Source: Candidatus Aerophobota bacterium (lineage in GTDB: Bacteria > Aerophobota > Aerophobia > Aerophobales > JAGGXI01). From it: a stretch of DNA of 48,890 nt. Positions 26,253 to 35,481 of the stretch are shown here, in pieces; positions within the stretch are counted from its first letter, which is position 1; every line of letters starts with the position of its first letter. The notes under the pieces are model-generated. The model saw only the letters and a program-made list of their open reading frames with translations, made no database searches and was not told the DNA's origin. The stretch spans positions 1-48,890 of the forward strand of contig JAGGXI010000097.1 in NCBI GenBank assembly GCA_021163155.1, written 5' to 3'. The translations under genes were made by a program, and so were the position numbers.

Positions 26253-27437
26253 TTATTTGGTTTTTCCAGCTAAAGCAATAAGTTTTTTCTTCCCATTCTT
26301 TATTATAAATAAAAATGTTCCTTTATCTGAAGGAATCCCATTTTTCATATCCCAGGTTAACTGTATACCTTTAAAGCCCTTTATATTCCGGCAATAATCT
26401 CTTATCTTTATTCGTTCTTTGGCCAATTTTGTTGGGTCACCAGTCACTCCAGTATTCTCAATTGCTTCTTTAAGCATATACACACAATCATAATAAATAG
26501 TTGATAAAGAGCCAGGCTCTATTCCATTATGGTCTTCCTTGTACGCTTTTCTAAATGCTATCCAACGAGGATTCTCGCAATCTGGATTTATATAATTATA
26601 TACAGAAACTCCTTCTAAATATTTTCCACCTGTGGTATATAAGGATGTATCATCAGCGCTACTAAAGACCAATATTTTTGATTTATCTTTCCAGCCATTT
26701 TTGTCTAATTCTATTATTATTTTAGCTGCTTTCTCCGCATTACATGTAAGCATAATTCCATCTGGATTTTGAGCTAAAGCCTTTACTACTAAGGGCCCAA
26801 AAATAACTGCATCAGTAGGAACCTCTACATCTTTTAACATTTTTACTCCTGCTGATTTTATTCCTATGGCATGAGCTTTTGCCATTTCTGGCCAACAAGC
26901 CCATTTCTCTAAAAATTGAACTACTGTCTTCATATCCGGGTGTTTTTTTGCCCAAGTAGCAGTAATAGGAGGAAGCTTCTCATCGGTTGGGGGAAACCAG
27001 GAAAGGGTCCAGGGAAAATACTTTATAGCATACTCATAACTAGTAGAAGCAGTCATACAAAACAGTCCTTTTCTTGCGGCTAAGGGAACAGATGCCATAA
27101 TACAAGCCTCAGGAACCGGTCCCATTACTACCAGTGCAGAATCAACTAATTTAGCCATTTCCTCTACTGCTTTATCAGGACTAACTCCAGTATCATAATT
27201 TACTACCTTTACTGGTTTCCCAGCAATGCCACCAGCAAGATTAATCTCATTCGCTGCACGATTTGCACTCCAGGACATATACTCTCCAATACTGGCAATA
27301 GGACCAGTCACACAATTAAGAAATGGTATTTTCCATTTATCAACTACTACTTCCTGTCTAAAATTAGCAAAACTACTAAAACTAATAAAAACCAGTATAA
27401 ACATTATTATCATTAAAACATTAAATATTCTTTTCAT
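26253..27437 (-). CDS. livJ: Branched-chain amino acid-type ABC transporter, periplasmic binding protein (LivJ/LivK family)
   Basis: 394 residues with an N-terminal signal peptide (MKR, hydrophobic core to about 22, SSFA). A type I periplasmic binding fold follows: GPIASIGEYMSWSANRAANEINLAGGIAGKPVKVV is the usual first-lobe motif, then DPDKAVEEM-like spacing and VMGPVPEACIMASVPLAARKG. Binds an amino acid, amide or similar small ligand; the ligand is not predictable. It is the last gene of the liv operon, where it should be the most abundant product. RBS AAGGAG lies about 11 nt before the ATG. Two Cys-Trp-rich segments (KWACWPEM) are unusual for the family. Confidence 0.88.
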   Translation of the reverse strand: MKRIFNVLMIIMFILVFISFSSFANFRQEVVVDKWKIPFLNCVTGPIASIGEYMSWSANRAANEINLAGGIAGKPVKVVNYDTGVSPDKAVEEMAKLVDSALVVMGPVPEACIMASVPLAARKGLFCMTASTSYEYAIKYFPWTLSWFPPTDEKLPPITATWAKKHPDMKTVVQFLEKWACWPEMAKAHAIGIKSAGVKMLKDVEVPTDAVIFGPLVVKALAQNPDGIMLTCNAEKAAKIIIELDKNGWKDKSKILVFSSADDTSLYTTGGKYLEGVSVYNYINPDCENPRWIAFRKAYKEDHNGIEPGSLSTIYYDCVYMLKEAIENTGVTGDPTKLAKERIKIRDYCRNIKGFKGIQLTWDMKNGIPSDKGTFLFIIKNGKKKLIALAGKTK

Positions 27438-27487
27438 CTTATTTTTTCTCCTTAAATTTTATATCTAAAAAAAATTTTTTAATTAAG

Positions 27488-28375
27488 TCATCCCACTTTT
27501 TCTCTTCTTGTATTAACCAAATTACTCGCTGTTTTGTATCTATTTTTTCCTTTTAAATTCCACAGCATTCTCTTGGTAATTAACCCTTCTGGACGCACCA
27601 AGATGATTAATACCAATAAAATTCCATAAATGACCTGGCGCCAGGAAGAAATTGTAACAGGAAGGAGTATAGGTATACCTCCTAAGATAGGAGCAGAAAC
27701 TATAACTCCCCACATAGTTGTATATCCACCAACAAAAAGCATGCATACTAAAGAACCTACCATAGCAAAGGCAAAAAATTCAGGAGAAAGACTACCTAAG
27801 AGAAAAGTATAAAGAACCCCTGCCATACCACCTATAGCTCCTGCAATAGTTTGATAAAACATCCCTAAACTCTTGATATTAACTCCAAGACTAGCGGCTG
27901 CATCCCTATCTACAAATACCACCGAGGCAGCTCTTCCTAATCGAGAGTGATCAATTTGATAAATAACAAAACCTACAATCCCTAAAAGAATATAGGCTAT
28001 AAGGAGTAAATTATTTACTGGTGGAATGCCAAAAAAGCCTACGGTTCCTCCTAAGAGTTCCCAATTTTCAATAACTGTTTTTACAATAAAAATAAAGGCT
28101 AATCCGACGATTACTACAGTAAAACAAGGAGCTTTACCAATGGCATGGGAAAGAATATAAGCAATAATTGCTCCAATGGCTATTCCGACAAGTAAGACAA
28201 AAATAAAGGGCCAACCCCATTCTCGAGCAGCAAATCCACTAAAATAGGCAACAATAGCCATACAAGCAACTGTCGTAAAATAAAGTTGACCAACTCGATA
28301 AGGTAGATAAATAGCCCAACACATCAAAATATAGATTGCAGTGAATCCTAAAAAATAAGATAATACTGTAGGCAA
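27488..28375 (-). CDS. livM: Branched-chain amino acid-type ABC permease LivM
   Basis: 295 residues, mostly hydrophobic with about eight to ten predicted spans. The LivM signature region is DHSRLGRAASVVFVDRDAAASLGVNIKSLGMFYQTIAGAIGGMAGVLYT, with the coupling helix that contacts LivG/LivF. Translation starts at TTG with GAGGGG eight nt upstream; no ATG is nearby. It begins 13 bp after livH. The C-terminus ends in the basic tail typical of LivM. Confidence 0.9.
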   Translation of the reverse strand: MPTVLSYFLGFTAIYILMCWAIYLPYRVGQLYFTTVACMAIVAYFSGFAAREWGWPFIFVLLVGIAIGAIIAYILSHAIGKAPCFTVVIVGLAFIFIVKTVIENWELLGGTVGFFGIPPVNNLLLIAYILLGIVGFVIYQIDHSRLGRAASVVFVDRDAAASLGVNIKSLGMFYQTIAGAIGGMAGVLYTFLLGSLSPEFFAFAMVGSLVCMLFVGGYTTMWGVIVSAPILGGIPILLPVTISSWRQVIYGILLVLIILVRPEGLITKRMLWNLKGKNRYKTASNLVNTRREKVG

Positions 28376-28387
28376 TTTTTTATCCCC

Positions 28388-29266
28388 TCAACTTATTGAA
28401 GTCCCAAATAAACCTTGCGGTTTGATAAGAATGATTATTAACATTATAACAAAGGAAACAACGTTTGACCATGAACCAGATAAATAACCCATAGCCATAG
28501 CTTCTGTTACTCCCAGACATAATCCACAAACAAGCCCTCCCCTTAAATTACCTAAACCAGCTACTATGGATACTGCTAATATCTTTAAAGCAACAAATTC
28601 GCCCAGCCAGGGAGAAGCAGAACCTAAAAGCAAAGACAACAATATTGCTATAAAACCTCCCAGCAGACCGGCTATAAAATAACTGAAAATACTGGTCTTA
28701 ACAATTGGAATACCAATCAGACGGGCTGCAAAACGATTTTCTGCAATTGCCCTGAATAGTCTTCCTTGCTTAGTCCGATATAATAAGTAAAAAAATAGTA
28801 ATACAGCAATAATGCTTCCTGCTAATGCATATAGCTGTCCTTTAGAAATCATAATTAACCCAAACCTTGCTAAACTTCCTTCTACCCAACTTGTAGGAAA
28901 AGCAATGGGAAAACCATAGTTAAGTGAGTGGGACATTATATCCGTAATTACAATAGCTATACCCAGAGATGCTACAAAAGAGGCATTAATATCTATGCCT
29001 TTCATATTGGTAATCCTTCGAAAAATTGGTTCACTTAAGATGTTTAATACTATTGATGTAGATATACAAGCAAATACAGCTAAAAATACATTATTTGTTA
29101 ACCTTAATACCTCCCAACAGGCATACATAGATAAAACCACAAATTGTGGATAGGCAAACTGAATAATTCTTGCTACTAAAATCATTAAATTAAAACCAGT
29201 TACCAATAAAACATAAATACTGCCTAAAGCCAAACCATTTATTAATTGAGCTAAAAATACTTCCAT
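28388..29266 (-). CDS. livH: Branched-chain amino acid-type ABC permease LivH
   Basis: 292 residues with the LivH N-terminus LAQLINGLALGSIYVLLVTGFNLM and the coupling region RLFRAIAENRFAARLIGIPIVKTSIFSYFIAGLLGGFIAIL. The C-terminal VSIVAGLGNLRGGLVCGLCLGVTEAM is also canonical. About eight membrane spans. Forms the transmembrane pore with LivM. It follows livF by 18 bp. Confidence 0.91.
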   Translation of the reverse strand: MEVFLAQLINGLALGSIYVLLVTGFNLMILVARIIQFAYPQFVVLSMYACWEVLRLTNNVFLAVFACISTSIVLNILSEPIFRRITNMKGIDINASFVASLGIAIVITDIMSHSLNYGFPIAFPTSWVEGSLARFGLIMISKGQLYALAGSIIAVLLFFYLLYRTKQGRLFRAIAENRFAARLIGIPIVKTSIFSYFIAGLLGGFIAILLSLLLGSASPWLGEFVALKILAVSIVAGLGNLRGGLVCGLCLGVTEAMAMGYLSGSWSNVVSFVIMLIIILIKPQGLFGTSIS

Positions 29267-29284
29267 AAAATATTTTCCTTCTAA

Positions 29285-30007
29285 TTATACGCTACCACCA
29301 AGATAAACACGACGTGCCTTTTGGTTATTCATTAGCTCCCGGGAAGTCCCCTGAAGGATAAACCTTCCAGTCTCTAAAACATACCCACGGTGAGCACATT
29401 CTAAGGCTTTCTTGGCATTTTGTTCAGCTAAAAGAATAGTATATCCTTCTTCATTCAACTCACTTAAAATCTCAAATATATCAGCTACTATCTTTGGAGC
29501 CAATCCTAAAGATGGTTCATCAATCATAATTAACTTAGGATTTGACATTAGGCCACGGCCAATGGATAGCATTTGTTGTTCCCCTCCGCTGAGAGTTCCT
29601 GCTATCTGGCTACTTCTCTCCTGCAAAATAGGAAAATAAGCAAACACTTTTTCCAAATTTTTATCAAAATCATATGAGTTATGATAGGCCCCCAACTGTA
29701 AATTTTCAAATACGGTCATAGAGGAAAAAATTACATGTCCCTCCGGAATGAGGCATATACCGGAAGCTACAATATTATCCGTGCTTTTAGAAATAATGTC
29801 TTTACCTAAGAATAAAATTTTACCATTTGGTTTTTCAATATTAAGTATCGCTTTTAATAAAGAGGTTTTACCAGCACCATTAGCCCCAATTAAAGCTACA
29901 ACCTCCCCTTCATTTACTTCAAGATTAGCTTTTCTTAGGGCTTTTATTGGTCCATAAGTGACAGAAAGATTCTCAATTTTTAAAATATTATTTTTTTTCT
30001 TCACCAA
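29285..30007 (-). CDS. livF: Branched-chain amino acid-type ABC ATPase LivF
   Basis: 240 residues. Walker A GANGAGKTS, Q-loop, signature LSGGEQQML, Walker B LIMIDEPSLGLAP and the LivF-typical LLAEQNAKKALECAHRGYVLETGR are all present. The ORF opens with TTG (30007) followed at once by GTG (30004). Either may be the start, since AGAGG lies upstream within the livG 3' end. It overlaps livG by 20 bp, so the two ATPases are translationally coupled. Confidence 0.92.
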   Translation of the reverse strand: MVKKKNNILKIENLSVTYGPIKALRKANLEVNEGEVVALIGANGAGKTSLLKAILNIEKPNGKILFLGKDIISKSTDNIVASGICLIPEGHVIFSSMTVFENLQLGAYHNSYDFDKNLEKVFAYFPILQERSSQIAGTLSGGEQQMLSIGRGLMSNPKLIMIDEPSLGLAPKIVADIFEILSELNEEGYTILLAEQNAKKALECAHRGYVLETGRFILQGTSRELMNNQKARRVYLGGSV

Positions 30008-30755
30008 GATAAGCCTCTAATACCTTAGAATCATTTTGTATTTGCTGAGGAGTTCCCTCACTAATCTTTTCTCCAAAATTAAGAGCAGTAACCCAATCGG
30101 ATAAATTCACTACTAATTTAACATCATGACTTATTACAATTACTGTTATTCCCATATCACGAACCTGTCGAATGATTCCTTCTACCTTTTTAGATTCCTC
30201 AATGCCCATTCCTGATGTAGGTTCATCAAGCATTAATAATTTTGGTTTAGTAACTAAAGCCCGAGCTATTTGCACTAATTGACGCTCTACCCAAACCAAT
30301 TCACTTGCCCAACGTTCAGCTGAATCTGACATTCCTATGAATTTTAGAGTTTTTAAGGCTTGTTGCTTAATCTCTTCTTCCTGAGCACGAAGAGTAAAAG
30401 GTTTTAAAAAAAAGAGCTTTATGGGATTAACTCCAGCATAGTTGTACATACCAGACATCACATTATCTAATACTGTCATATTTGGCACTAATTTCCCCGC
30501 CTGAAAAGTGCGGCTAATTCCCATTTTGTTAATATCCTCAGCTGGGATATTACTTATATCTACTGAATTAAAATAAATCTTACCCTCAGTTAGTGGCAGT
30601 AATCCAGAAACCATATTAAAGAATGTAGTTTTCCCAGCTCCATTAGGACCAATTAGACCATGGATTTGTCCTTCTTCAACAACCATATCTAACTTATGGA
30701 GTGCTTTGATGCCACCAAAATATTTACTCAACCCTACAGTAGAAAGTATAGGCAT
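29988..30755 (-). CDS. livG: Branched-chain amino acid-type ABC ATPase LivG
   Basis: Walker A GPNGAGKTT, Walker B LLMLDEPTSGM and H-loop VISHD are present. The signature segment reads SELVWVERQLVQIARAL, without the usual LSGGQ or L-x-YGQQ. The open frame extends to a TTG at 30821, but the in-frame ATG at 30755 gives MPILSTVGLSKYFGG, matching the family start and a normal 255-residue length, so I chose it. No strong Shine-Dalgarno precedes it. First gene of the liv operon. ATPases before permeases and binding protein is less common than livJHMGF order. Confidence 0.88.
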   Translation of the reverse strand: MPILSTVGLSKYFGGIKALHKLDMVVEEGQIHGLIGPNGAGKTTFFNMVSGLLPLTEGKIYFNSVDISNIPAEDINKMGISRTFQAGKLVPNMTVLDNVMSGMYNYAGVNPIKLFFLKPFTLRAQEEEIKQQALKTLKFIGMSDSAERWASELVWVERQLVQIARALVTKPKLLMLDEPTSGMGIEESKKVEGIIRQVRDMGITVIVISHDVKLVVNLSDWVTALNFGEKISEGTPQQIQNDSKVLEAYLGEEKK

Positions 30756-30858
30756 ATTTTTAGATATTATATCTGATAGCCAGCTTTTGCACGAAATTTG
30801 TTGTACTCCTTTTACGTCCAATTCTAAATATTTTTTTAATCTTATAATCCCTTAGGCT

Positions 30859-30872
30859 GACAGCGATCTGTC
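30859..30872. promoter_or_regulatory. Inverted repeat upstream of livG
   Basis: GACAG and CTGTC separated by four bases, about 105 bp upstream of the chosen livG start. It could be an operator for the liv operon. No convincing promoter hexamer pair could be placed around it, so the role is speculative. Confidence 0.3.
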
Positions 30873-30926
30873 CTATATACCAAAAGGATTACTTTTGAAT
30901 CGCAGATTCCACATTTATTGAGGTAA

Positions 30927-31002
30927 GGGACGGTCGCGACTGTTCCCTGCTTTATAAAAGGATTTTCCTGTAAAAGCTAGCATTCAAATTGCCGAATCTG
31001 GG
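30927..31002. repeat. Palindromic module plus solitary end of the MITE-like element
   Basis: GGGACGGTCGCGACTGTTCC (30927-30946) is an imperfect palindrome centred on GTCGCGAC. At 30989-31002 is TTGCCGAATCTGGG, the right terminal repeat seen at 25987-26000 and 41331-41344, preceded by ATTCAAA as in copy 2. No matching left end occurs between livG and here, so this is a truncated copy. Its outer edge lies one base from the stop codon of the TPR-like gene. Confidence 0.6.
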
Positions 31003-31003
31003 T

Positions 31004-31798
31004 TTAATTAACTTCATTATTTAAACCCTCAAAATAAACTTTTTTTTTAAACCAACAAGAGGCTTTCTCTTTTCCCTCTTTCTCAACTAATTTATCTAAA
31101 ATTCTTTTTATATTCTTTCGGCAAATCTCTCTTATACCAGGATTGTTCTCTCCTTGTACAAGAAAAACACTCTTCCATTGAATGATTGACTTTCTTAGTT
31201 GTCCATTTTTCTCGTAGGCAAAAGCCAAAACTCTCTCTAATATAGGAGGATGACTCTTTAAAGCAATAGCCTGTTTTATACCTTCTATAGCCTTCTCATA
31301 TTCATGGGTTTTAAAAAGCCTTAACATGAAATCTCGATAAAGGCGAAGCTCAAAAGCATAAGGATTATTGCTAATCCCTTCATCCAAAAAAGAGATTGCT
31401 TCATTTACATACCCCGTATCCTCCATCACTAAAGCTCCAAAAGAATAGCCAGCTACAAAATGAGGGCTTAATGCTCCCATGGCACGTAGCATAGGATAAC
31501 TTTTTTTATACCTCTCCTCATTTGTTTTTCCCCAACTACCAAAATATTGTATAGATTGCAAAAAGAAAAAATCAGACAAAACTTCCTTAAATCCTAAACC
31601 TGCTATCAATCCTCCTAAGATTGCTTCCTTTGAGTAAGATTCAACCAGGTACCGAATAACCTCCTTTGAATAAGAAATTGGATTCTCTGAATTCATATGA
31701 GTTTCAAGTTTTACTTTACTCAGGAAAAGAAAGAATAATAGAAGAATCAAAATCAGGCTTGTCCATTTTTCTAAAAAGCTTTTTCTTTGTCTTTGCAT
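31004..31798 (-). CDS. Membrane-anchored TPR-like protein, function unknown
   Basis: 264 residues. An N-terminal anchor (about 14-28, SLILILLLFFLFL) follows a short basic tail. Helical repeats from about 110 to 235 resemble TPR units: YVNEAISFLDEGISNNPYAFELRLYRD, YEKAIEGIKQAIALKSHPPILERVLAFAYEKNGQLRKSIIQWK. The C-terminus is basic. No catalytic motif is visible, so it is probably a scaffold at the inner membrane. The start has only a weak Shine-Dalgarno and lies 125 bp after the AAA ATPase gene. The stop abuts a truncated MITE end. Confidence 0.7.
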   Translation of the reverse strand: MQRQRKSFLEKWTSLILILLLFFLFLSKVKLETHMNSENPISYSKEVIRYLVESYSKEAILGGLIAGLGFKEVLSDFFFLQSIQYFGSWGKTNEERYKKSYPMLRAMGALSPHFVAGYSFGALVMEDTGYVNEAISFLDEGISNNPYAFELRLYRDFMLRLFKTHEYEKAIEGIKQAIALKSHPPILERVLAFAYEKNGQLRKSIIQWKSVFLVQGENNPGIREICRKNIKRILDKLVEKEGKEKASCWFKKKVYFEGLNNEVN

Positions 31799-31923
31799 TG
31801 GTTTTATTTTTTTTCTTCATCTTTTCTATATGTTAATCTTACCTTCTAATTTCTCTTTTGTCCTTGATTTGCAGCTTACTTCATATAACTCTTAGCCAAA
31901 TATCGGCCTTCAAAATCGCCTTT

Positions 31924-33132
31924 TTACATAATTTCCTTTTCCTTTTCTGCCCTGAAGGCTTCAATTAAAACATAAAGATGGTAAAGTTGACTTACAAACC
32001 TATACTCACCCCTAACCTCTGTTCCCTTAATAATTCCTAATCTCTTTATTCGTCGGATAAAAGAATCAAAAGCTTTTTGTTCTTTCTCCGAGACTTCTTT
32101 TAGAATCTCCTTACGTTGGAAACTCTCTCCTATTGGTAATTTCCCCATTTTTCTCAGGGTAGAATGATAAGTTTTGCTTTTTAATACTTGATACACTTGA
32201 GGGTCCAAATATTTCCTTCCCACAATTCCTGCCGCTTCAATTATCCCATTCATAGTGTCACCTTCGTCAATACAGTTATCTTTATCAACCCAAAACACTG
32301 CATCCCCAACCTCATGCATAAGCATAGGAAATCCACCCGAAAACCTTACCATTAAAGACAAAGCCTTTGAAGTCACAGAGATATTTCGTTTGCCAAACAT
32401 TTTATTAAAAAATTCCTTAGATTCATCTTTATTCATGGGAGATAAATCTATAATATCGAAAATTCTAGCTACTGATGGTTGATGTTTTATTAGCTCCTCT
32501 CTCCTTTCGGGAATTCCGACAAGAATAAGAAAAAGAGGTAAAGAATCTCGTGATGTTGCTAATTCATCAACAAAACTTTTTAAAAATTGTGCAAACTCAG
32601 AAACACCCGTAATACCATTTAAATCATCCAATACAAGAATTATTCCCTCTTTTTTCCTCTCTTTTATTGTTTCATTTATCTTTTTAATCACTGGTAAAAA
32701 ATTATCTATTAGTGTATGCAATTCTGATCGATTTTCAGTAAACTCTATTACTACCCCAAAGAGATTAACTCCCTTTATATATTTACCGAAAATGCTCTTA
32801 AGTTTATCAGAAATGGTCTTATCCGAAACTTCCTGTAAGAGCCTTTGGAAAATTACTCTAATCATCCCCTCAAGGTCCTTCACTCCTCCTAAAAAACAAT
32901 GTGCACCAATAAAACTATACTCTTTTTCTGCGAGATAACGAATAAAACCAGCCAGAGAACTTTTCCCTATTCCACGCTCTCCCGAAATAAAAACATTCTC
33001 GTTTCTCCCGGAGGATACCTGTTTAATTGCTCGTTCTAATCTCTCTATTTCCTTAAAGCGAGCAACAAAATAGTCAAAAGGCACGGGCCTACCTGGTGTA
33101 AAGGGACTTTCTTTACTCGTAATTCCTACCAT
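31924..33132 (-). CDS. AAA/STAND-like ATPase with C-terminal winged-helix region
   Basis: 402 residues. Residues 20-30 (FVARFKEIERL) are the entry typical of ORC/Cdc6-like AAA_16 ATPases. Walker A is GERGIGKSS near 52-59 and Walker B is LVLDDLNG near 170. A sensor-like region (FLILVGIPERREEL) and an arginine-containing lid (RFSGGFPMLMHEVGDAVF) follow. The last 90 residues (KEQKAFDSFIRRIKRLGIIKG...GEYRFVSQLYHLYVL) look like a winged helix. The family includes regulators and defence or partition ATPases; no specific role is assignable. GGAGGG precedes the ATG. It lies 37 bp after aroA and may ride on the aro transcript. Confidence 0.8.
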   Translation of the reverse strand: MVGITSKESPFTPGRPVPFDYFVARFKEIERLERAIKQVSSGRNENVFISGERGIGKSSLAGFIRYLAEKEYSFIGAHCFLGGVKDLEGMIRVIFQRLLQEVSDKTISDKLKSIFGKYIKGVNLFGVVIEFTENRSELHTLIDNFLPVIKKINETIKERKKEGIILVLDDLNGITGVSEFAQFLKSFVDELATSRDSLPLFLILVGIPERREELIKHQPSVARIFDIIDLSPMNKDESKEFFNKMFGKRNISVTSKALSLMVRFSGGFPMLMHEVGDAVFWVDKDNCIDEGDTMNGIIEAAGIVGRKYLDPQVYQVLKSKTYHSTLRKMGKLPIGESFQRKEILKEVSEKEQKAFDSFIRRIKRLGIIKGTEVRGEYRFVSQLYHLYVLIEAFRAEKEKEIM

Positions 33133-33168
33133 TTTAGTTCCCTCCCCTTAAATAAAAAAATAAAACAA

Positions 33169-34464
33169 TCAATAATCCGCCACATAATTAAGAATCTCCC
33201 AAAAGTTAGGAAAGGAAGTGGCGATGCATTCTGTATCCGATATTTTGACTCCTTCCTCGGAAGCCAAGCCGGCTACTGCCAAAGTCATAGCCATTCGGTG
33301 GTCTCCGTAGCTTCTGCACTCTCCTCCTTTTAATCCCTTCCCCCCTTCAATTATCATTCCATCGTCTTTTTCCTCAATATTCGCTCCCATCTTTCTCAAT
33401 TCCTTAACTATTGCTTTAATTCTATCTGTCTCCTTAACCCGAAGCTCCTGAGCATCTTTAATTATAGTTTCTCCTTGGGCAAAACAGCTAACCACAGCTA
33501 ATATAGGTATCTCATCAATTAAACGGGGGATCATCGCTCCCTTTATAGTAATTCCTTTTAACTCATTCTCTCCTCTCACCTCTAAGTCTCCCACTTCTTC
33601 TTCGCATACCCTCTTTAAATTAATAATTCTTATATCTGCTCCCATTTTAGTGAGAGTATCAATAAATCCTCTGCGTGTAGGGTTTAAACCAACATTTAGA
33701 ACCTTAATCTTTGAATCTTTTAAAATAGTTGCTCCACCTATAAAAAAGGAAGCTGCCGAAATATCTCCCGGGATTATTATGTCTCTTGCAGAAAATTGAG
33801 ATCTTCCTTTTAGACTTACTGTCAAATGGTTTACCTTAATCTTAGCTCCTAAAAACTTAAGCATTCTTTCAGTATGATCACGGGAAAGATAAGGTTCTCT
33901 GATAATAGTTTTTCCCTCACTATTTAATCCTGCTAAAAGTAAACATGACTTAATTTGAGCAGAAGGAATAGGGGAGAAATAATCGATTCCTTTTAGCTTT
34001 TTTCCTACAATAGTTAAAGGTGGAAATTGACCCTTTTCTCTGCCAAAAATAGAAGACCCCATTCTCCTTAAGGGTTCAGTTACTCTTTTCATAGGTCTTT
34101 CTCGTAGATATTTGTCCCCGGAAAGAACGGAATAAAAGTTTTGTCCCGCTATTAATCCCGACAATAACCTTATTGTTGTTCCCGAATTTCCACAATTAAG
34201 AACATCCACCGGTTCCTTTAACCCACAATGTCCTTTCCCCCAAATAATTACCTCATCTTCTCTTTCTTCAATTTCTACTCCCATTAGCTTCAAACTATTT
34301 AAAGTAGATAAGCAATCCTTTCCTTTTTGCAATCCTTTAATAACTGATTTTCCATAGGCAATAGAAGAGAGAATCAAGGCTCGATGAGATATTGATTTAT
34401 CCCCGGGAAGAGTAATCTCTCCTTTTAAACACTTTGCTGGCTTCACAAAAATAGAGTTATTCAA
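33169..34464 (-). CDS. aroA: 3-phosphoshikimate 1-carboxyvinyltransferase (EPSP synthase)
   Basis: Sixth step of the shikimate pathway, joining phosphoenolpyruvate to shikimate-3-phosphate. 431 residues, normal length. Signatures: LPGDKSISHRALI, NCGNSGTTIRLLSGL, YLRERPMKRV, the DEIPILAV catalytic Asp region, ELRVKETDRI and YGDHRMAM. The start is TTG; AAAGGTG, overlapping the end of the DAHP synthase gene, provides the Shine-Dalgarno, and only 3 bp separate the genes. Last biosynthetic gene of the aro cluster. Confidence 0.96.
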   Translation of the reverse strand: MNNSIFVKPAKCLKGEITLPGDKSISHRALILSSIAYGKSVIKGLQKGKDCLSTLNSLKLMGVEIEEREDEVIIWGKGHCGLKEPVDVLNCGNSGTTIRLLSGLIAGQNFYSVLSGDKYLRERPMKRVTEPLRRMGSSIFGREKGQFPPLTIVGKKLKGIDYFSPIPSAQIKSCLLLAGLNSEGKTIIREPYLSRDHTERMLKFLGAKIKVNHLTVSLKGRSQFSARDIIIPGDISAASFFIGGATILKDSKIKVLNVGLNPTRRGFIDTLTKMGADIRIINLKRVCEEEVGDLEVRGENELKGITIKGAMIPRLIDEIPILAVVSCFAQGETIIKDAQELRVKETDRIKAIVKELRKMGANIEEKDDGMIIEGGKGLKGGECRSYGDHRMAMTLAVAGLASEEGVKISDTECIATSFPNFWEILNYVADY

Positions 34465-34467
34465 TTT

Positions 34468-35481
34468 TTACACCTTTCTTCCTACAGCCTCAGCAACAGG
34501 TTTTATCTCTTTCATCAGTCTCTGAAAATTTAAAGGAAGTATTGACTGGAAACCATCGGATAATGCCTCTTCCGGCCTGGGATGAACCTCAACCATTAAC
34601 CCATCCGCTCCCGCAGCTATAGCTGCTCTGGACAGAGGAAGTATAAGCTCTCTTCTACCTGTGCCATGACTTGGGTCAACAAAAACGGGAAGATGACTTA
34701 AAATTTTAATTTGAGAAACAGCAGAAATATCCAGAGTAAAACGGGTAGAATCCTCAAATGTTCTTATACCTCTCTCACAAAGTATAACTCTGGAATTTCC
34801 TTCAGAAAGAATATATTCTGCAGACATTAAAAGTTCTTTCACAGTAGAGGCCATTCCTCGCTTAAGCAACACAGGTTTCTCAGTTTTTCCCACCTCTTTT
34901 AAAAGATTAAAATTCTGCATATTCCGTGCTCCAATCTGAATAATATCCGCATATTCAGATACCAATTCTATCTGTCTTACATCCATTACTTCTGTAATTA
35001 CAGGAAGATGAGTTAATTTACCTACCTCGGCTAAATATTTTAGTCCTTTCTTGCCTAAACCCTGGAAAGAGTAAGGAGAAGTACGCGGTTTAAAAGCACC
35101 TCCCCGCAATATCTTACCTCCGGCCTTTTTTATTTCTGAAGCTATCTCTAAAAGTATCTCTCTATTTTCTATAGAACAAGGGCCACCAATAACTGCAATC
35201 TCCTTATCTCCTATCTTTACATTTTTTACCTTGATAATAGTACTTTTGCTTTTAAATTCTCTGCTGACTAATTTATAGGGTTTGGAGATAGGAGTAATAG
35301 ATTCCACAACAAACATTGGCTCAAAAATCTCTCGAGTTAAAATAGCATTCTCACCAATTACACCAACAATTGTTCTCTCTTTTCCCTCTGAAAGATGGGG
35401 AGTGAACCCTAAATTTTTAATCTTTTGAACAACTTCTTCGATTCCTTTTTTTGTAGTACCAGGTTTTAAAGTAATAATCAT
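34468..35481 (-). CDS. aroF: 3-deoxy-7-phosphoheptulonate (DAHP) synthase, type I-beta with N-terminal regulatory domain
   Basis: Condenses phosphoenolpyruvate and erythrose-4-phosphate, the first shikimate-pathway step. 338 residues from the ATG at 35481, which overlaps the pheA stop as ATGA; a reading extending to 35532 would overlap pheA much further and is rejected. Residues about 1-70 are the ferredoxin-like domain that in related enzymes mediates feedback inhibition by aromatic amino acids. The barrel shows GGPCSIE, LRGGAFKPRTSPYSFQGLG, QIGARNMQNF, LLKRG and DPSHGTGRR, with EVHPRPEEALSDG near the end. The allosteric effector is not predictable from this reading. Confidence 0.95.
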   Translation of the reverse strand: MIITLKPGTTKKGIEEVVQKIKNLGFTPHLSEGKERTIVGVIGENAILTREIFEPMFVVESITPISKPYKLVSREFKSKSTIIKVKNVKIGDKEIAVIGGPCSIENREILLEIASEIKKAGGKILRGGAFKPRTSPYSFQGLGKKGLKYLAEVGKLTHLPVITEVMDVRQIELVSEYADIIQIGARNMQNFNLLKEVGKTEKPVLLKRGMASTVKELLMSAEYILSEGNSRVILCERGIRTFEDSTRFTLDISAVSQIKILSHLPVFVDPSHGTGRRELILPLSRAAIAAGADGLMVEVHPRPEEALSDGFQSILPLNFQRLMKEIKPVAEAVGRKV

